In this document: positions 7,777-15,323 of the stretch, piece by piece | Layout of the letters: the number at the start of each line of letters is the position of its first letter | How positions within the stretch are numbered: position 1 is the stretch's first letter | NCBI GenBank assembly: GCA_944326945.1 | Contig: CALVFY010000030.1 | Location: 1-32,499, forward strand | Direction of reading: 5' to 3' | Length of the DNA stretch: 32,499 nt | DNA from: an uncultured Rikenellaceae bacterium | GTDB taxonomy: Bacteria; Bacteroidota; Bacteroidia; Bacteroidales; Rikenellaceae | Made by a program: the position numbers and the translations under genes | The notes under the pieces: generated by a model | What the model saw: the letters and a program-made list of their open reading frames with translations, nothing else | Database searches by the model: none | Told to the model about the DNA's origin: nothing

Positions 7777-8322
7777 TCATTTCAATCTTTTAAAACTCAA
7801 GATACCTGTCATTTTCACAAATTGTACATCTTTACTGTTGGACCACAGGGTAAAAGTCGTATATCGTTTGATCTTCTGCTCGATGGAGTAGTATTGGTCG
7901 GGAGGGATCGCGGTAAGCAAAGAATCGACATCGAATATAAAACCAACCTCGGAAACCGTCCCGTCGTGTTCCACGATCAGTCCTATGTACATCTGTTCTT
8001 CTGCATTCTTTAATGCTTGTAACACGGAGTCAGGCAATACTTCTTTGACGGCCCTGTACAATGTTTGTTCAAATGGCTGGTTTTGAGTGGCGCCGTAACC
8101 TTTGGAACCGTCGGCAAGGGTCCCGTCTAACATGCGCAGGGGAGTGCCGGCTTTCTTATTATGTATGTTATCGATACGGTATGCCCCTGTCGATGTAACT
8201 TTTACTCTGTAAGTAACCGAATCTCCGGAAACAGTGGTGCGACCTTGATAATAATTTTTTGCGGAAAGAGTAAGGCAATATAAGATTCCAAGAACAAATA
8301 AATATATTTTGAGACTCTTCAT
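7777..8322 (-). CDS. secreted hypothetical protein
   Basis: 181 residues, not assigned to a family. A signal peptide is visible (MKSLKIYLFVLGILYCLTLSA, cleavage near residue 21). The mature part starts with a short beta-rich repeat (YYQGRTTVSGDSVTYRVKV, GAYRIDN) and includes a helical segment EQTLYRAVKEVLPDSVLQALKNAEEQMYIGLIVEHDG. Such small secreted proteins, with a beta N-terminus and a domain reminiscent of a TonB-like carboxy-terminal strand, are common in Bacteroidetes, but I cannot support a function. A near-match -7 box (TATATTTC, 8362-8369, minus) lies upstream. No operon partner. Confidence 0.6.
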   Translation of the reverse strand: MKSLKIYLFVLGILYCLTLSAKNYYQGRTTVSGDSVTYRVKVTSTGAYRIDNIHNKKAGTPLRMLDGTLADGSKGYGATQNQPFEQTLYRAVKEVLPDSVLQALKNAEEQMYIGLIVEHDGTVSEVGFIFDVDSLLTAIPPDQYYSIEQKIKRYTTFTLWSNSKDVQFVKMTGILSFKRLK

Positions 8323-8472
8323 GATGATGTTTGTTTGGGAGAGAAATCGGTTGTGGATAACGAAATATAGTATTTTCCCGGAAATTATACAAGCCCATGG
8401 ACATGAAAGGCGGATATTTCGTTAGGGCGAGAAAAAGGCAAATTTTGAGGAGATGTCCTCGTTCTCGAAAAA

Positions 8473-8496
8473 CCCTCTCCGACAGCTCGGAGAGGG
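8473..8496. repeat. GC-rich palindrome in the 8323-8650 gap
   Basis: Perfect 10-bp stem CCCTCTCCGA (8473-8482) / TCGGAGAGGG (8487-8496), loop CAGC, followed by GGTGCGGGG. It lacks a T-tract, so it is not a classical terminator. It resembles the GAGAGGG-type REP/MITE-like palindromes dispersed in many genomes. Apart from this element the 328-base gap between the flanking starts shows no convincing gene. Confidence 0.5.
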
Positions 8497-8650
8497 GGTG
8501 CGGGGCCGGATTTGTCAGAAAATGTTCGATACGGAATATGTAATGCATTGTAAGGCAAACGAATCTATTGACGGGCGATTTGGACTCGGCCCGGATTTTG
8601 TAGCACTCCGGTTGGCTATAATTCCAAAAAACCTTTTAATTGTTAAGCAC

Positions 8651-9280
8651 ATGAAAAGATTTATTTACCTGTTCATTGCAGCCATTGCAATCACATCGTG
8701 TCAGAAAGATCCGGACATGGACGACCTGGATAACGATTTTCTCGTTTATACCAGCTACGATGCCCAGACGAACTTCTCCTCATTCACCAATTATCTGCTG
8801 CCCGACAGTATCTTGCTTATCGGCGGCGGTAGTGAGGCTGAATATTGGAAAGGAGAAGATGCTCAGGAAATTATTGACGCTTTCGTGGCCAATATGAACG
8901 AACGGGGTTACACCCGTGTTACCGAAAAAGATCAGGCAGATCTGGGTATTCAACTCAGCTATGTCAAACAAGTCACCTATTACGTGGGGTATGACAATCC
9001 TTACTGGTGGTATTACTATCCCTATTATTGGGCTCCGGGGTATTGGGGCAACTGGTATGGTTGGTACTATCCGTATTCGGTTTATTATGGATACACTTCC
9101 GGTTCGATGCTTTCCGAAATGGTCAATCTGAATGCAGAACAGGGTGCAGGGCGGAAATTGCCGGTTGTTTGGAGCACATTTCTCGGAGGGTTACTCTCTT
9201 CGTCGGGACGTTACAATTTGGACCGTACGCTTCAAGCCGTCGACCAGGCTTTTGTTCAATCCCCTTACCTGAAGAAATAA
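8651..9280 (+). CDS. DUF4136 lipoprotein
   Basis: 209 residues from the ATG at 8651; the longer open frame upstream runs through the palindrome and lacks a signal. The first 17 residues are a lipoprotein signal ending ITSC, so the mature protein is lipid-anchored. The body matches DUF4136 (SYDAQTNFSSFTNYLLPDSILLI, then a segment of Tyr/Trp repeats around residues 115-155, then a C-terminal helix LDRTLQAVDQAF). Function of the family is unknown. The Trp/Tyr-rich insert is notable. A small outer-membrane barrel follows after 28 bases and is probably co-transcribed. Confidence 0.82.
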   Translation: MKRFIYLFIAAIAITSCQKDPDMDDLDNDFLVYTSYDAQTNFSSFTNYLLPDSILLIGGGSEAEYWKGEDAQEIIDAFVANMNERGYTRVTEKDQADLGIQLSYVKQVTYYVGYDNPYWWYYYPYYWAPGYWGNWYGWYYPYSVYYGYTSGSMLSEMVNLNAEQGAGRKLPVVWSTFLGGLLSSSGRYNLDRTLQAVDQAFVQSPYLKK

Positions 9281-9308
9281 CCCATTTTGTTCAGTATTTT
9301 AAATTCGA

Positions 9309-9947
9309 ATGACTATGAAAACAAGTAAATATTTAATCGTAAAAACGGCGTTGCTCTCTTCGTTGTTTGTGCTCGCCTTTATGCCCGGAAAAGCTCAATT
9401 GATTCAGAATGGTTACATGAATGTCGATTGGCAATTCAACACTCCTCTGGGAAAGAGTTTCGCGGATAAAGCTTCCGGCTGGGGAATGAACTTCGAAAGC
9501 GGATACTTCATTACGCCGGCCATCACTCTGGGCAGCTTTATTTCCTATCACACCAACAATAGGTATATCGATCGTCAGACCCTGGATCTGGGGCGTTATT
9601 CGGCTATCAATACCGATCAGCAGCACTCGTTGTTTCAGTTGCCGTTTGGTATGTCGGGCCGATACAATTTCATGAAGGAAAGTGTCTTTCAACCCTACGT
9701 AGGGTTGAAAATGGGTGCTAATTTTGCACGGATTTCTACGTATTACTACGTTTTCAAAAGCTACGAGGATACCTGGGGCTTCTATATGTCGCCTGAATTG
9801 GGTGCGAATATCTTCCCGTCGCCCTCCAATCGTTTCGGATTCCATGTGGCCGTTTATTATAGCTACGCTACCAATCATGACGATCTGTGGATTTATTCGA
9901 TCGATAATCTGAATAATTTCGGTTTCCGAATCGGTATTTCATTCTAA
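9309..9947 (+). CDS. outer-membrane beta-barrel protein (porin family type)
   Basis: 212 residues (start ATG 9309, with ATG 9315 equally possible). The signal peptide ends near MPGKAQ. The mature part alternates hydrophobic and polar residues in roughly eight short strands (for example AITLGSFISYHTNN, FQPYVGLKMGANFA, FGFHVAVYYSYAT) and ends with aromatic Phe (FRIGISF), the usual C-terminal signature for insertion by the Bam machinery. An eight-stranded barrel of the OmpA/OmpW-like size class is the likely structure. Substrate or partner unknown; the upstream DUF4136 lipoprotein is the natural candidate. Confidence 0.75.
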   Translation: MTMKTSKYLIVKTALLSSLFVLAFMPGKAQLIQNGYMNVDWQFNTPLGKSFADKASGWGMNFESGYFITPAITLGSFISYHTNNRYIDRQTLDLGRYSAINTDQQHSLFQLPFGMSGRYNFMKESVFQPYVGLKMGANFARISTYYYVFKSYEDTWGFYMSPELGANIFPSPSNRFGFHVAVYYSYATNHDDLWIYSIDNLNNFGFRIGISF

Positions 9948-9975
9948 AAGACAGTGTTTGTCGCAACGAAAGGGT

Positions 9976-10030
9976 GGGGAGAATGGAAAATGTCTCCCTA
10001 CTTTTTTGTAAATCAACGAGTTGATTTTTC
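9976..10030 (+). terminator. terminator region after the barrel gene
   Basis: Two hairpins in tandem: GGGAGA (9977-9982) / TCTCCC (9993-9998) followed by TACTTTTTTG, and AAATCAA / TTGATTT (10010-10016 / 10021-10027) followed by TT. The first is the more likely terminator. Confidence 0.5.
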
Positions 10031-10077
10031 GGTGTGCGTTTTTTTTACAAATTCTTTTCAGGTTTGGATTTTTTGTC

Positions 10078-10085
10078 TATCTTTG
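10078..10085 (+). promoter_or_regulatory. -7 box (TATCTTTG) of tRNA-Glu
   Basis: Exact TAnnTTTG match, 14 bases upstream of the tRNA 5' end. Confidence 0.55.
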
Positions 10086-10099
10086 CGACCGAATTAATC

Positions 10100-10171
10100 G
10101 CTCGATTCGTCTAACGGTTAGGACGGCAGATTCTCATTCTGCAAATAGGGGTTCGATTCCCCTATCGAGTA
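10100..10171 (+). tRNA. tRNA-Glu (anticodon CTC)
   Basis: 72-base cloverleaf. Acceptor GCTCGAT pairs with ATCGAGT (first pair G-U), anticodon stem GCAGA/TCTGC surrounds loop TTCTCAT (anticodon CTC), and T arm AGGGG-TTCGATT-CCCCT is perfect. It decodes GAG. CCA is not encoded. A -7 box lies just upstream and a terminator just downstream, so it is a stand-alone transcript. Confidence 0.9.
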
Positions 10172-10177
10172 CAGAGG

Positions 10178-10212
10178 AAACATCCGATCTTCCAGTCGGA
10201 TGTTTTTTGTTT
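10178..10212 (+). terminator. terminator of tRNA-Glu
   Basis: Stem AAACATCCGA (10178-10187) / TCGGATGTTT (10196-10205) with loop TCTTCCAG, followed by TTTTG and more T. Confidence 0.85.
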
Positions 10213-10282
10213 TTACTGTTTTGTGGGCATTTTTGCTCGGATTTGGATGTGAGTAGCAACAGAAACCTAAATAATCTGAAGA

Positions 10283-11956
10283 ATGGAGTGGCTTGATTCT
10301 TTAATATTCGGCGAAGGGATTGCTCATTCGGTATTAATCCTTTCTGCGGTGATTGCTTTGGGCGTGTTTTTGGGTAAAGTAAAAGTCGCTGGCATCTCTT
10401 TGGGGGTGACATGGATTCTTTTTATCGGCATATTGTTCAGCCACTTCGGTATGCGGATGGACCCACATACACTTCATTTCGTCCGTGAATTCGGATTGAT
10501 TCTGTTTGTCTATTCGATCGGTCTGCAAGTTGGACCGGGATTCTTCTCGTCGTTCAAAAAAGGCGGTATCCGACTCAATATGTTGGCTTCGGCAATTGTC
10601 TTGTTAGGTGTGGCGACAGCTTATGTGATTCATTTGATTACGGGAATAGATATCACAACCATGGTGGGTATCTTGTCCGGAGCGGTTACCAATACACCCG
10701 GACTCGGTGCCGCTCAGCAGACCTTCATGGATATGACAGGAGGGAATGATGAAACCATCACATTGGGATATGCCGTAGCCTATCCGTTGGGTGTGGTGGG
10801 TATTATTCTTTCGATCATATTCATTCGCTGGATATTCCGTATCCGATTCGATGAGGAAGACAAAACGGTGGCCGAAAACGATCAACGAGCCGCTCGGGAG
10901 GCAGAATTAGCTTCAGTACTGATTGTCAATCCGATGGTCGACGGACAGAAGGTGGTGGATGTGAAACATACCATCAATCGTCCTTTCGTGATTTCGCGCG
11001 TATTGCGTCGCAACGGGAAGATTGAGATTGTCAATGCCGAAACCGTGCTTCATGAAGGTGATCGGATTTTGCTTGTGGCCTCGACAGAACATATGCAGCC
11101 GATCGTGAATCTGGTCGGCCGCAGAATCGAAATGAGTCACAAGGATTGGGAGGAACTCGATTCTCAATTTATCTCCCGGCGAGTGATCATTACCAAGCCC
11201 GAACTTAATGGGAAACGGATCGGAGATTTGAACCTTCGCAAAGGATTCGGGGTGACGGTAACTCGGGTCAACCGGGCCGGGGTCGATCTGATTGCCCGCC
11301 ACGATTTGCAACTCCAGATGGGCGACCGATTGACGGTCGTAGGACGCGAAATGGCGATCAAGGATATTACTCGTCTGTTGGGCAATTCGATGCTGCGGTT
11401 GCGCGAGCCCAATTTGATTCCGATTTTTATTGGAATCTGTTTGGGTGTACTATTGGGAAGTATTCCGTTTGTACTTCCTGGTGTGCCCCAACCGATCAAA
11501 TTGGGGCTGGCTGGAGGACCGCTGGTGGTTTCCATTCTCATCAGTCGTTTCGGTCCTCACTACAAACTGGTTACCTACACCACGATGAGTGCCAACCTGA
11601 TGCTGCGAGAGATCGGCATTTCGCTTTTTCTGGCCTGTGTGGGACTTGGCGCTGGAGATGGCTTCATGCAGACGATCGTCTACGAGGGTGGGTATCGTTG
11701 GATTGGCTATGGATTTATCATTACCGTAGTTCCGATTCTGCTTGTTTCGATCTTTGCGCGTAAAGTCTATAAGACGAACTACTATATGCTCATGGGGTTG
11801 ATCGCAGGCAGTATGACCGATCCTCCTGCATTGGCTTATTCCAACGGGCTGGCCGGCAACGATATGCCTTCGGTGGGTTATGCCACGGTCTATCCGCTCA
11901 CCATGTTTCTGCGAGTGTTGACCGCTCAGTTGCTTATTATTTTTGCTGTCGGATAA
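10283..11956 (+). CDS. AspT/YidE-type antiporter with two RCK_C (TrkA_C) domains
   Basis: 557 residues with the symmetrical plan of the aspartate:alanine exchanger family. About five membrane segments at the N-terminus (VLILSAVIALGVFLGKV, GVTWILFIGILF, MLASAIVLLGVATAYVI and others) carry the block GLQVGPGFF. Two regulatory RCK_C domains span roughly residues 207-275 and 300-370. A second set of about five membrane segments (LGLAGGPLVVSILISR, LMLREIGISLFLACVGLGAGDGF, LMGLIAGSMTDPPALAYSN) follows. The paired motifs GILSGAVTNTPGLGAA and GLIAGSMTDPPALAY are the duplicated YidE/YbjL signature. It moves an anion or amino acid across the inner membrane; the substrate is not predictable. The phosphatase gene follows 4 bases later. 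Confidence 0.9.
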   Translation: MEWLDSLIFGEGIAHSVLILSAVIALGVFLGKVKVAGISLGVTWILFIGILFSHFGMRMDPHTLHFVREFGLILFVYSIGLQVGPGFFSSFKKGGIRLNMLASAIVLLGVATAYVIHLITGIDITTMVGILSGAVTNTPGLGAAQQTFMDMTGGNDETITLGYAVAYPLGVVGIILSIIFIRWIFRIRFDEEDKTVAENDQRAAREAELASVLIVNPMVDGQKVVDVKHTINRPFVISRVLRRNGKIEIVNAETVLHEGDRILLVASTEHMQPIVNLVGRRIEMSHKDWEELDSQFISRRVIITKPELNGKRIGDLNLRKGFGVTVTRVNRAGVDLIARHDLQLQMGDRLTVVGREMAIKDITRLLGNSMLRLREPNLIPIFIGICLGVLLGSIPFVLPGVPQPIKLGLAGGPLVVSILISRFGPHYKLVTYTTMSANLMLREIGISLFLACVGLGAGDGFMQTIVYEGGYRWIGYGFIITVVPILLVSIFARKVYKTNYYMLMGLIAGSMTDPPALAYSNGLAGNDMPSVGYATVYPLTMFLRVLTAQLLIIFAVG

Positions 11957-11960
11957 AATA

Positions 11961-12443
11961 ATGAAAAATACGAGGATACTTTTTGTCTGTCTGGGGAATA
12001 TATGCCGTTCTCCGGCCGCGGAGGAGATCATGCGCCAGTTGATAAAGAAAGACGGACTGTCGAATAAGATAGACGTCGATTCGGCCGGAACCTATGGCGG
12101 GCATGCGGGCGATCTGCCTGATCCTCGGATGAGACGGGCTGCCCGGGCCCGTGGATATGAGCTGACGAGCCGGTCGCGGCGAATCACGGAAGATGATTTT
12201 CGGAAGTTCGATCTGATAGTGGTGATGGATGATTCGAACTACGAACGGGCTTATCGATTGGCTCCCTCGCTGGAGGATGCAGGCAAAATCAGACGTATGA
12301 CCGATTTTTGTCGTCTCCACCGGGCTACCTATGTCCCCGATCCCTATTACGAAGGGGCTCGCGGTTTTGAGATCGTATTGGATCTGTTGGAGGATGCTTG
12401 TGGCGGGCTGTTGGAGGAATTAAAAAAAGGTCCGGCGATATAG
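11961..12443 (+). CDS. low-molecular-weight protein-tyrosine phosphatase
   Basis: 160 residues from ATG at 11961; this start avoids overlap with the transporter stop. The P-loop CLGNICRS holds nucleophile Cys10 and Arg16, and the general acid is Asp127 in VPDPYY. Both are at the proper spacing, so the enzyme should be active. It removes phosphate from phosphotyrosine; in bacteria such enzymes often act on BY-kinases. The Wzc-type kinase of this window lies about 5 kb away, so pairing is possible but unproven. The gene is four bases behind the YidE-type transporter. Its stop falls inside the terminator hairpin. Confidence 0.93.
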   Translation: MKNTRILFVCLGNICRSPAAEEIMRQLIKKDGLSNKIDVDSAGTYGGHAGDLPDPRMRRAARARGYELTSRSRRITEDDFRKFDLIVVMDDSNYERAYRLAPSLEDAGKIRRMTDFCRLHRATYVPDPYYEGARGFEIVLDLLEDACGGLLEELKKGPAI

Positions 12444-12460
12444 AAGAGTCGAACCTTTTT
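12424..12460 (+). terminator. terminator overlapping the phosphatase stop
   Basis: AAAAAGGTCCG (12424-12434) pairs with CGAACCTTTTT (12450-12460) with one mismatch; five T close the arm. It separates the convergent phosphatase and Feo genes. Confidence 0.6.
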
Positions 12461-12502
12461 AGTGAGAGAGTGGGGATTCTGAAACCGTGCGGTGTTTTAA
12501 AC

Positions 12503-12733
12503 TCAGTGACATCCGCAAGAACATCCTCCGTGTTGTCCGTATTTGGATGGATGATCAAGTTTTTTCTTCTCCCGGCATTGCTGTTGCTTGCGACGAAATG
12601 TTTCGCGTATTTCGCATCCGGCACATCCCATGCAGGGATCATTGTTTTTCCTGCGAAAAAGTTTTACAATACGTCGGATAATTTCCGCGATAACCGCTCC
12701 GACAATAATATATACTATAATATCCTGAATCAT
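12503..12733 (-). CDS. FeoB-associated Cys-rich membrane protein
   Basis: 76 residues. One membrane helix at the N-terminus (DIIVYIIVGAVIAEIIRRIV), then a basic stretch and clustered cysteines: CMGCAGC in the middle and CSCGC at the end. This is the usual plan of the small protein found after feoB in many Bacteroidetes and Firmicutes. It begins 3 bases after the feoAB stop, certainly in the same transcript. The cysteines suggest it handles Fe2+ at the membrane; that role is inference. No feoC is visible. Confidence 0.8.
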   Translation of the reverse strand: MIQDIIVYIIVGAVIAEIIRRIVKLFRRKNNDPCMGCAGCEIRETFRRKQQQCREKKKLDHPSKYGQHGGCSCGCH

Positions 12734-12736
12734 TTC

Positions 12737-15166
12737 TCAAATGAATAAACTCCCTATTTGGTAGACCAGGAATGCCACGATCCATGCGACAATAGTGTTA
12801 TAGAACACCGAGAACAGAGACCATTTCCAGCTGCCAGTCTCTTTTGCAATGGCGACCAGCGATGCTATACACGGGAAATAGAGCAGTACAAACACCAAAA
12901 AGGCCAACGCCGAGAGAGGAGTGAGGGCGGGTTTGCCGGTTTGAGGATCGGGGGCCGTCAATTTGCTGGATAACGCACCGGTATCTTCCGTGTCGCTTTC
13001 GGCATACAGGACTCCGAGAGTACTCACTACCAATTCTTTGGCCGCTGCACCGGATAACAGCGAGATACTTGCTTTCCAGTTAAGGCCCAAAGGTTCTACG
13101 ACTGGTTCGCATAATTGTCCGATACGACCCAAATAGGAATTTTTTTGTTGTTCCAGCGCATGGATACTTTCCACATCAGCGGTCGATGTTTTTTCTGCAA
13201 GAACTTCCGTTCGTGTCTCTTCCGGTAAAACTGTTTTTTCGTTTCGGGGATAATAGCTTAAGAACCAGATGAAAATCGATGCAAGCAGAATGATACCCCC
13301 CATTTTACGCAGATACTGCGCGGCCTTGTCCCACATATGGCGGAGAGTTGCCTTTCCCGAAGGCATACGATAGGGGGGGAGTTCCATGACAAAAGGTGTT
13401 TCATCTTTTTTGAAGAGGAATCTACGCATCAACTTGGCTGTCAGAATAGCTATCAGGATTCCCAGCAGATAGAGTCCCATAAAGACCAGACTTGCATGGT
13501 TCGGGAAGAAGGTTCCTACCAACAGGATATAGATCGGTAATCGTGCACTGCACGACATGAAGGGGTTGATCAGGATGGTGATGATCCTGCTGCTGCGGCT
13601 TTCGATGGTCCGGGAGGCCATGATAGCCGGAACGTTGCATCCGAAACCCATGATCAACGGAATGAACGACTTGCCGTGCAAACCGATGCGGTGCATGATC
13701 TTGTCCATGATGAATGCCGCACGAGCCATATAGCCCGAATCCTCCATGAAGGAGATGAAAAAGTAGAGAATTAAAATATTGGGCAGGAAGACGATCACCC
13801 CTCCTACACCGCCCAATACGCCATCTATGATCAAGTCTTTGAGAGCGCCCTCGGCCATCAATCGTTCAGCCAAGGAGGAGAGCCAACCTACGCCGCTTTC
13901 GATCCAAGCCATGGGGTATGCCCCCACTTTGAATGTGACCTCGAACATCAGCCACATCAGAAACAGAAAGATGGGGAATCCGAATAACTTATGGGTGACG
14001 AACGAGTCTATGATTCGAGTGGTCTGGGTCTCTTCTTTGTTGCCCGGAGTGAAGGTTTCGCGCAGTGCTCCGGAAATAAATCCGTACTTTTCGTTGGCAA
14101 TGGCCGTTTCGATATCCTCCCCGAGTGTCTTTTCGATTCGAAGATCTTCCCGGTCGCGGATCTCTTTCCATTTCGGGTAATCGGTCCGATTGCTCAGCAA
14201 TTTCTCTACCTCCGTGTCCCGTTCGAGCATTTTGATGGCCAGGAAGCGGGGCGAAAAATGTTTGGAGAGCCCGGCATCTGCCTTGAATTCATTCTTTAGA
14301 ACCGTGATACCGGCTTCGATTACCGGACCGTGATTGATATGAATGTGGCGAACGGTCTTTTCCTGATTCTCATAGACCCGGATGATCGTATCGAACAGTT
14401 CGTCGAGTCCCTTCCCGTGGCGTGAGACAGTCGGTACGATCGGGACTCCGATCATGCGGCCCAATGCTTCATAATCCAATACGGCACCGCTCTCTTCCAG
14501 CTCGTCATACATGTTCAGTGCAATGACCATACTTTGATCCATATCGATCAATTCCGTGGTCAGATAGAGATTGCGCTCCAGATTGGATGCGGCCACTACG
14601 TTTACGATCACATCGGGAGTCTGCTCCACCAGGTGGTTGCGTACATAGATCTCTTCGGGGCTGTAGGCCGAAAGGGCATAGGTTCCCGGCAGATCGTAGA
14701 TCGTGAATCGGTATCCTTTGTAGGTGCAGTGTCCCCGTTTGGCGTCGACGGTCACTCCGCTGTAATTTCCTACGTGTTCATGACTTCCCGAGGCTGAATT
14801 GAACAGGGAGGTTTTTCCGCAGTTGGGATTTCCCACCAGGGCTATATTGATACTACGCCCGGAAGAGGTAATGACCTTTTCGATGGTGTCATTTTCGATC
14901 ACTCCGGCCGACTCTTCCTGACGAATCTGCTGACGGGCTTCTTCCTCTGTAATGACTTCGATCATGGAGGCTTCGCTACGTCGTAACGACACCTCGTAAT
15001 CCATGATCTTATATTTGATAGGGTCTTTCAACGGGGCATTCAACAATACGGCAACGCTTTTACCCCTTACGAATCCCATTTCCAGAATTCTTTTACGAAA
15101 AGCCCCGTGACCCAATACTTTGAGAATGATTCCGGTCTGGCCGGTTTGCAAATCCGATAACCGCAT
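12737..15166 (-). CDS. feoB: FeoA-FeoB fusion, ferrous iron transporter
   Basis: 809 residues. Residues 1-75 are a FeoA SH3-type domain (LSDLQTGQTGIILKVLG, FVRGKSVAVLLNAPLKDPI). The GTPase follows: P-loop GNPNCGKTS (112-120), G2 NYSGVTVDAK, G3 DLPG (158-161) and G4 NMYD (218-221). The membrane part, about residue 390 onward, holds the FeoB gate motifs, including GFGCNVPAIMASRT. It imports Fe2+ across the inner membrane under low-oxygen conditions, powered or gated by GTP. A ribosome site (GGAGTG) precedes the ATG. The promoter region at 15199-15229 contains an interrupted palindrome. Downstream is the Cys-rich helper peptide. FeoA fusion is usual in Bacteroidetes. Confidence 0.96.
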   Translation of the reverse strand: MRLSDLQTGQTGIILKVLGHGAFRKRILEMGFVRGKSVAVLLNAPLKDPIKYKIMDYEVSLRRSEASMIEVITEEEARQQIRQEESAGVIENDTIEKVITSSGRSINIALVGNPNCGKTSLFNSASGSHEHVGNYSGVTVDAKRGHCTYKGYRFTIYDLPGTYALSAYSPEEIYVRNHLVEQTPDVIVNVVAASNLERNLYLTTELIDMDQSMVIALNMYDELEESGAVLDYEALGRMIGVPIVPTVSRHGKGLDELFDTIIRVYENQEKTVRHIHINHGPVIEAGITVLKNEFKADAGLSKHFSPRFLAIKMLERDTEVEKLLSNRTDYPKWKEIRDREDLRIEKTLGEDIETAIANEKYGFISGALRETFTPGNKEETQTTRIIDSFVTHKLFGFPIFLFLMWLMFEVTFKVGAYPMAWIESGVGWLSSLAERLMAEGALKDLIIDGVLGGVGGVIVFLPNILILYFFISFMEDSGYMARAAFIMDKIMHRIGLHGKSFIPLIMGFGCNVPAIMASRTIESRSSRIITILINPFMSCSARLPIYILLVGTFFPNHASLVFMGLYLLGILIAILTAKLMRRFLFKKDETPFVMELPPYRMPSGKATLRHMWDKAAQYLRKMGGIILLASIFIWFLSYYPRNEKTVLPEETRTEVLAEKTSTADVESIHALEQQKNSYLGRIGQLCEPVVEPLGLNWKASISLLSGAAAKELVVSTLGVLYAESDTEDTGALSSKLTAPDPQTGKPALTPLSALAFLVFVLLYFPCIASLVAIAKETGSWKWSLFSVFYNTIVAWIVAFLVYQIGSLFI

Positions 15167-15198
15167 CTTTTACACTCCTCTCTTGTTTTTTCGGAATG

Positions 15199-15229
15199 CA
15201 AAGATGCGAATTATTGCTATCTTTAACAA
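15199..15229 (-). promoter_or_regulatory. feoAB promoter with candidate operator
   Basis: Minus strand: -33 TTG at 15227-15229, 20-base spacer, and near-consensus -7 box CATCTTTG at 15199-15206. Between and across them lies an interrupted palindrome of 25 bases (15200-15224, centre 15212): AAAGAT and ATCTTT outer arms, AAT and ATT inner arms. The layout is like a Fur-type iron box, but only position and symmetry support this. Confidence 0.45.
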
Positions 15230-15323
15230 TATTCCTCCCTATAAATAGTGAAGGAGCGTTCCATATTTACCGAATGATAGGTAAAAGCACTTTTTGTGAG
15301 GGAAAGGGCAAGGGAACAGTATT

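Noticed and set aside
8453..8650. upstream extension of the DUF4136 frame
   Set aside because: It runs through the palindrome and precedes a lipoprotein signal, which must be N-terminal; ATG 8651 is the start.
15266..15285. short palindrome TTTACC-N8-GGTAAA upstream of feoAB
   Set aside because: Only six base pairs, no T-tract and far from the promoter boxes; likely chance.
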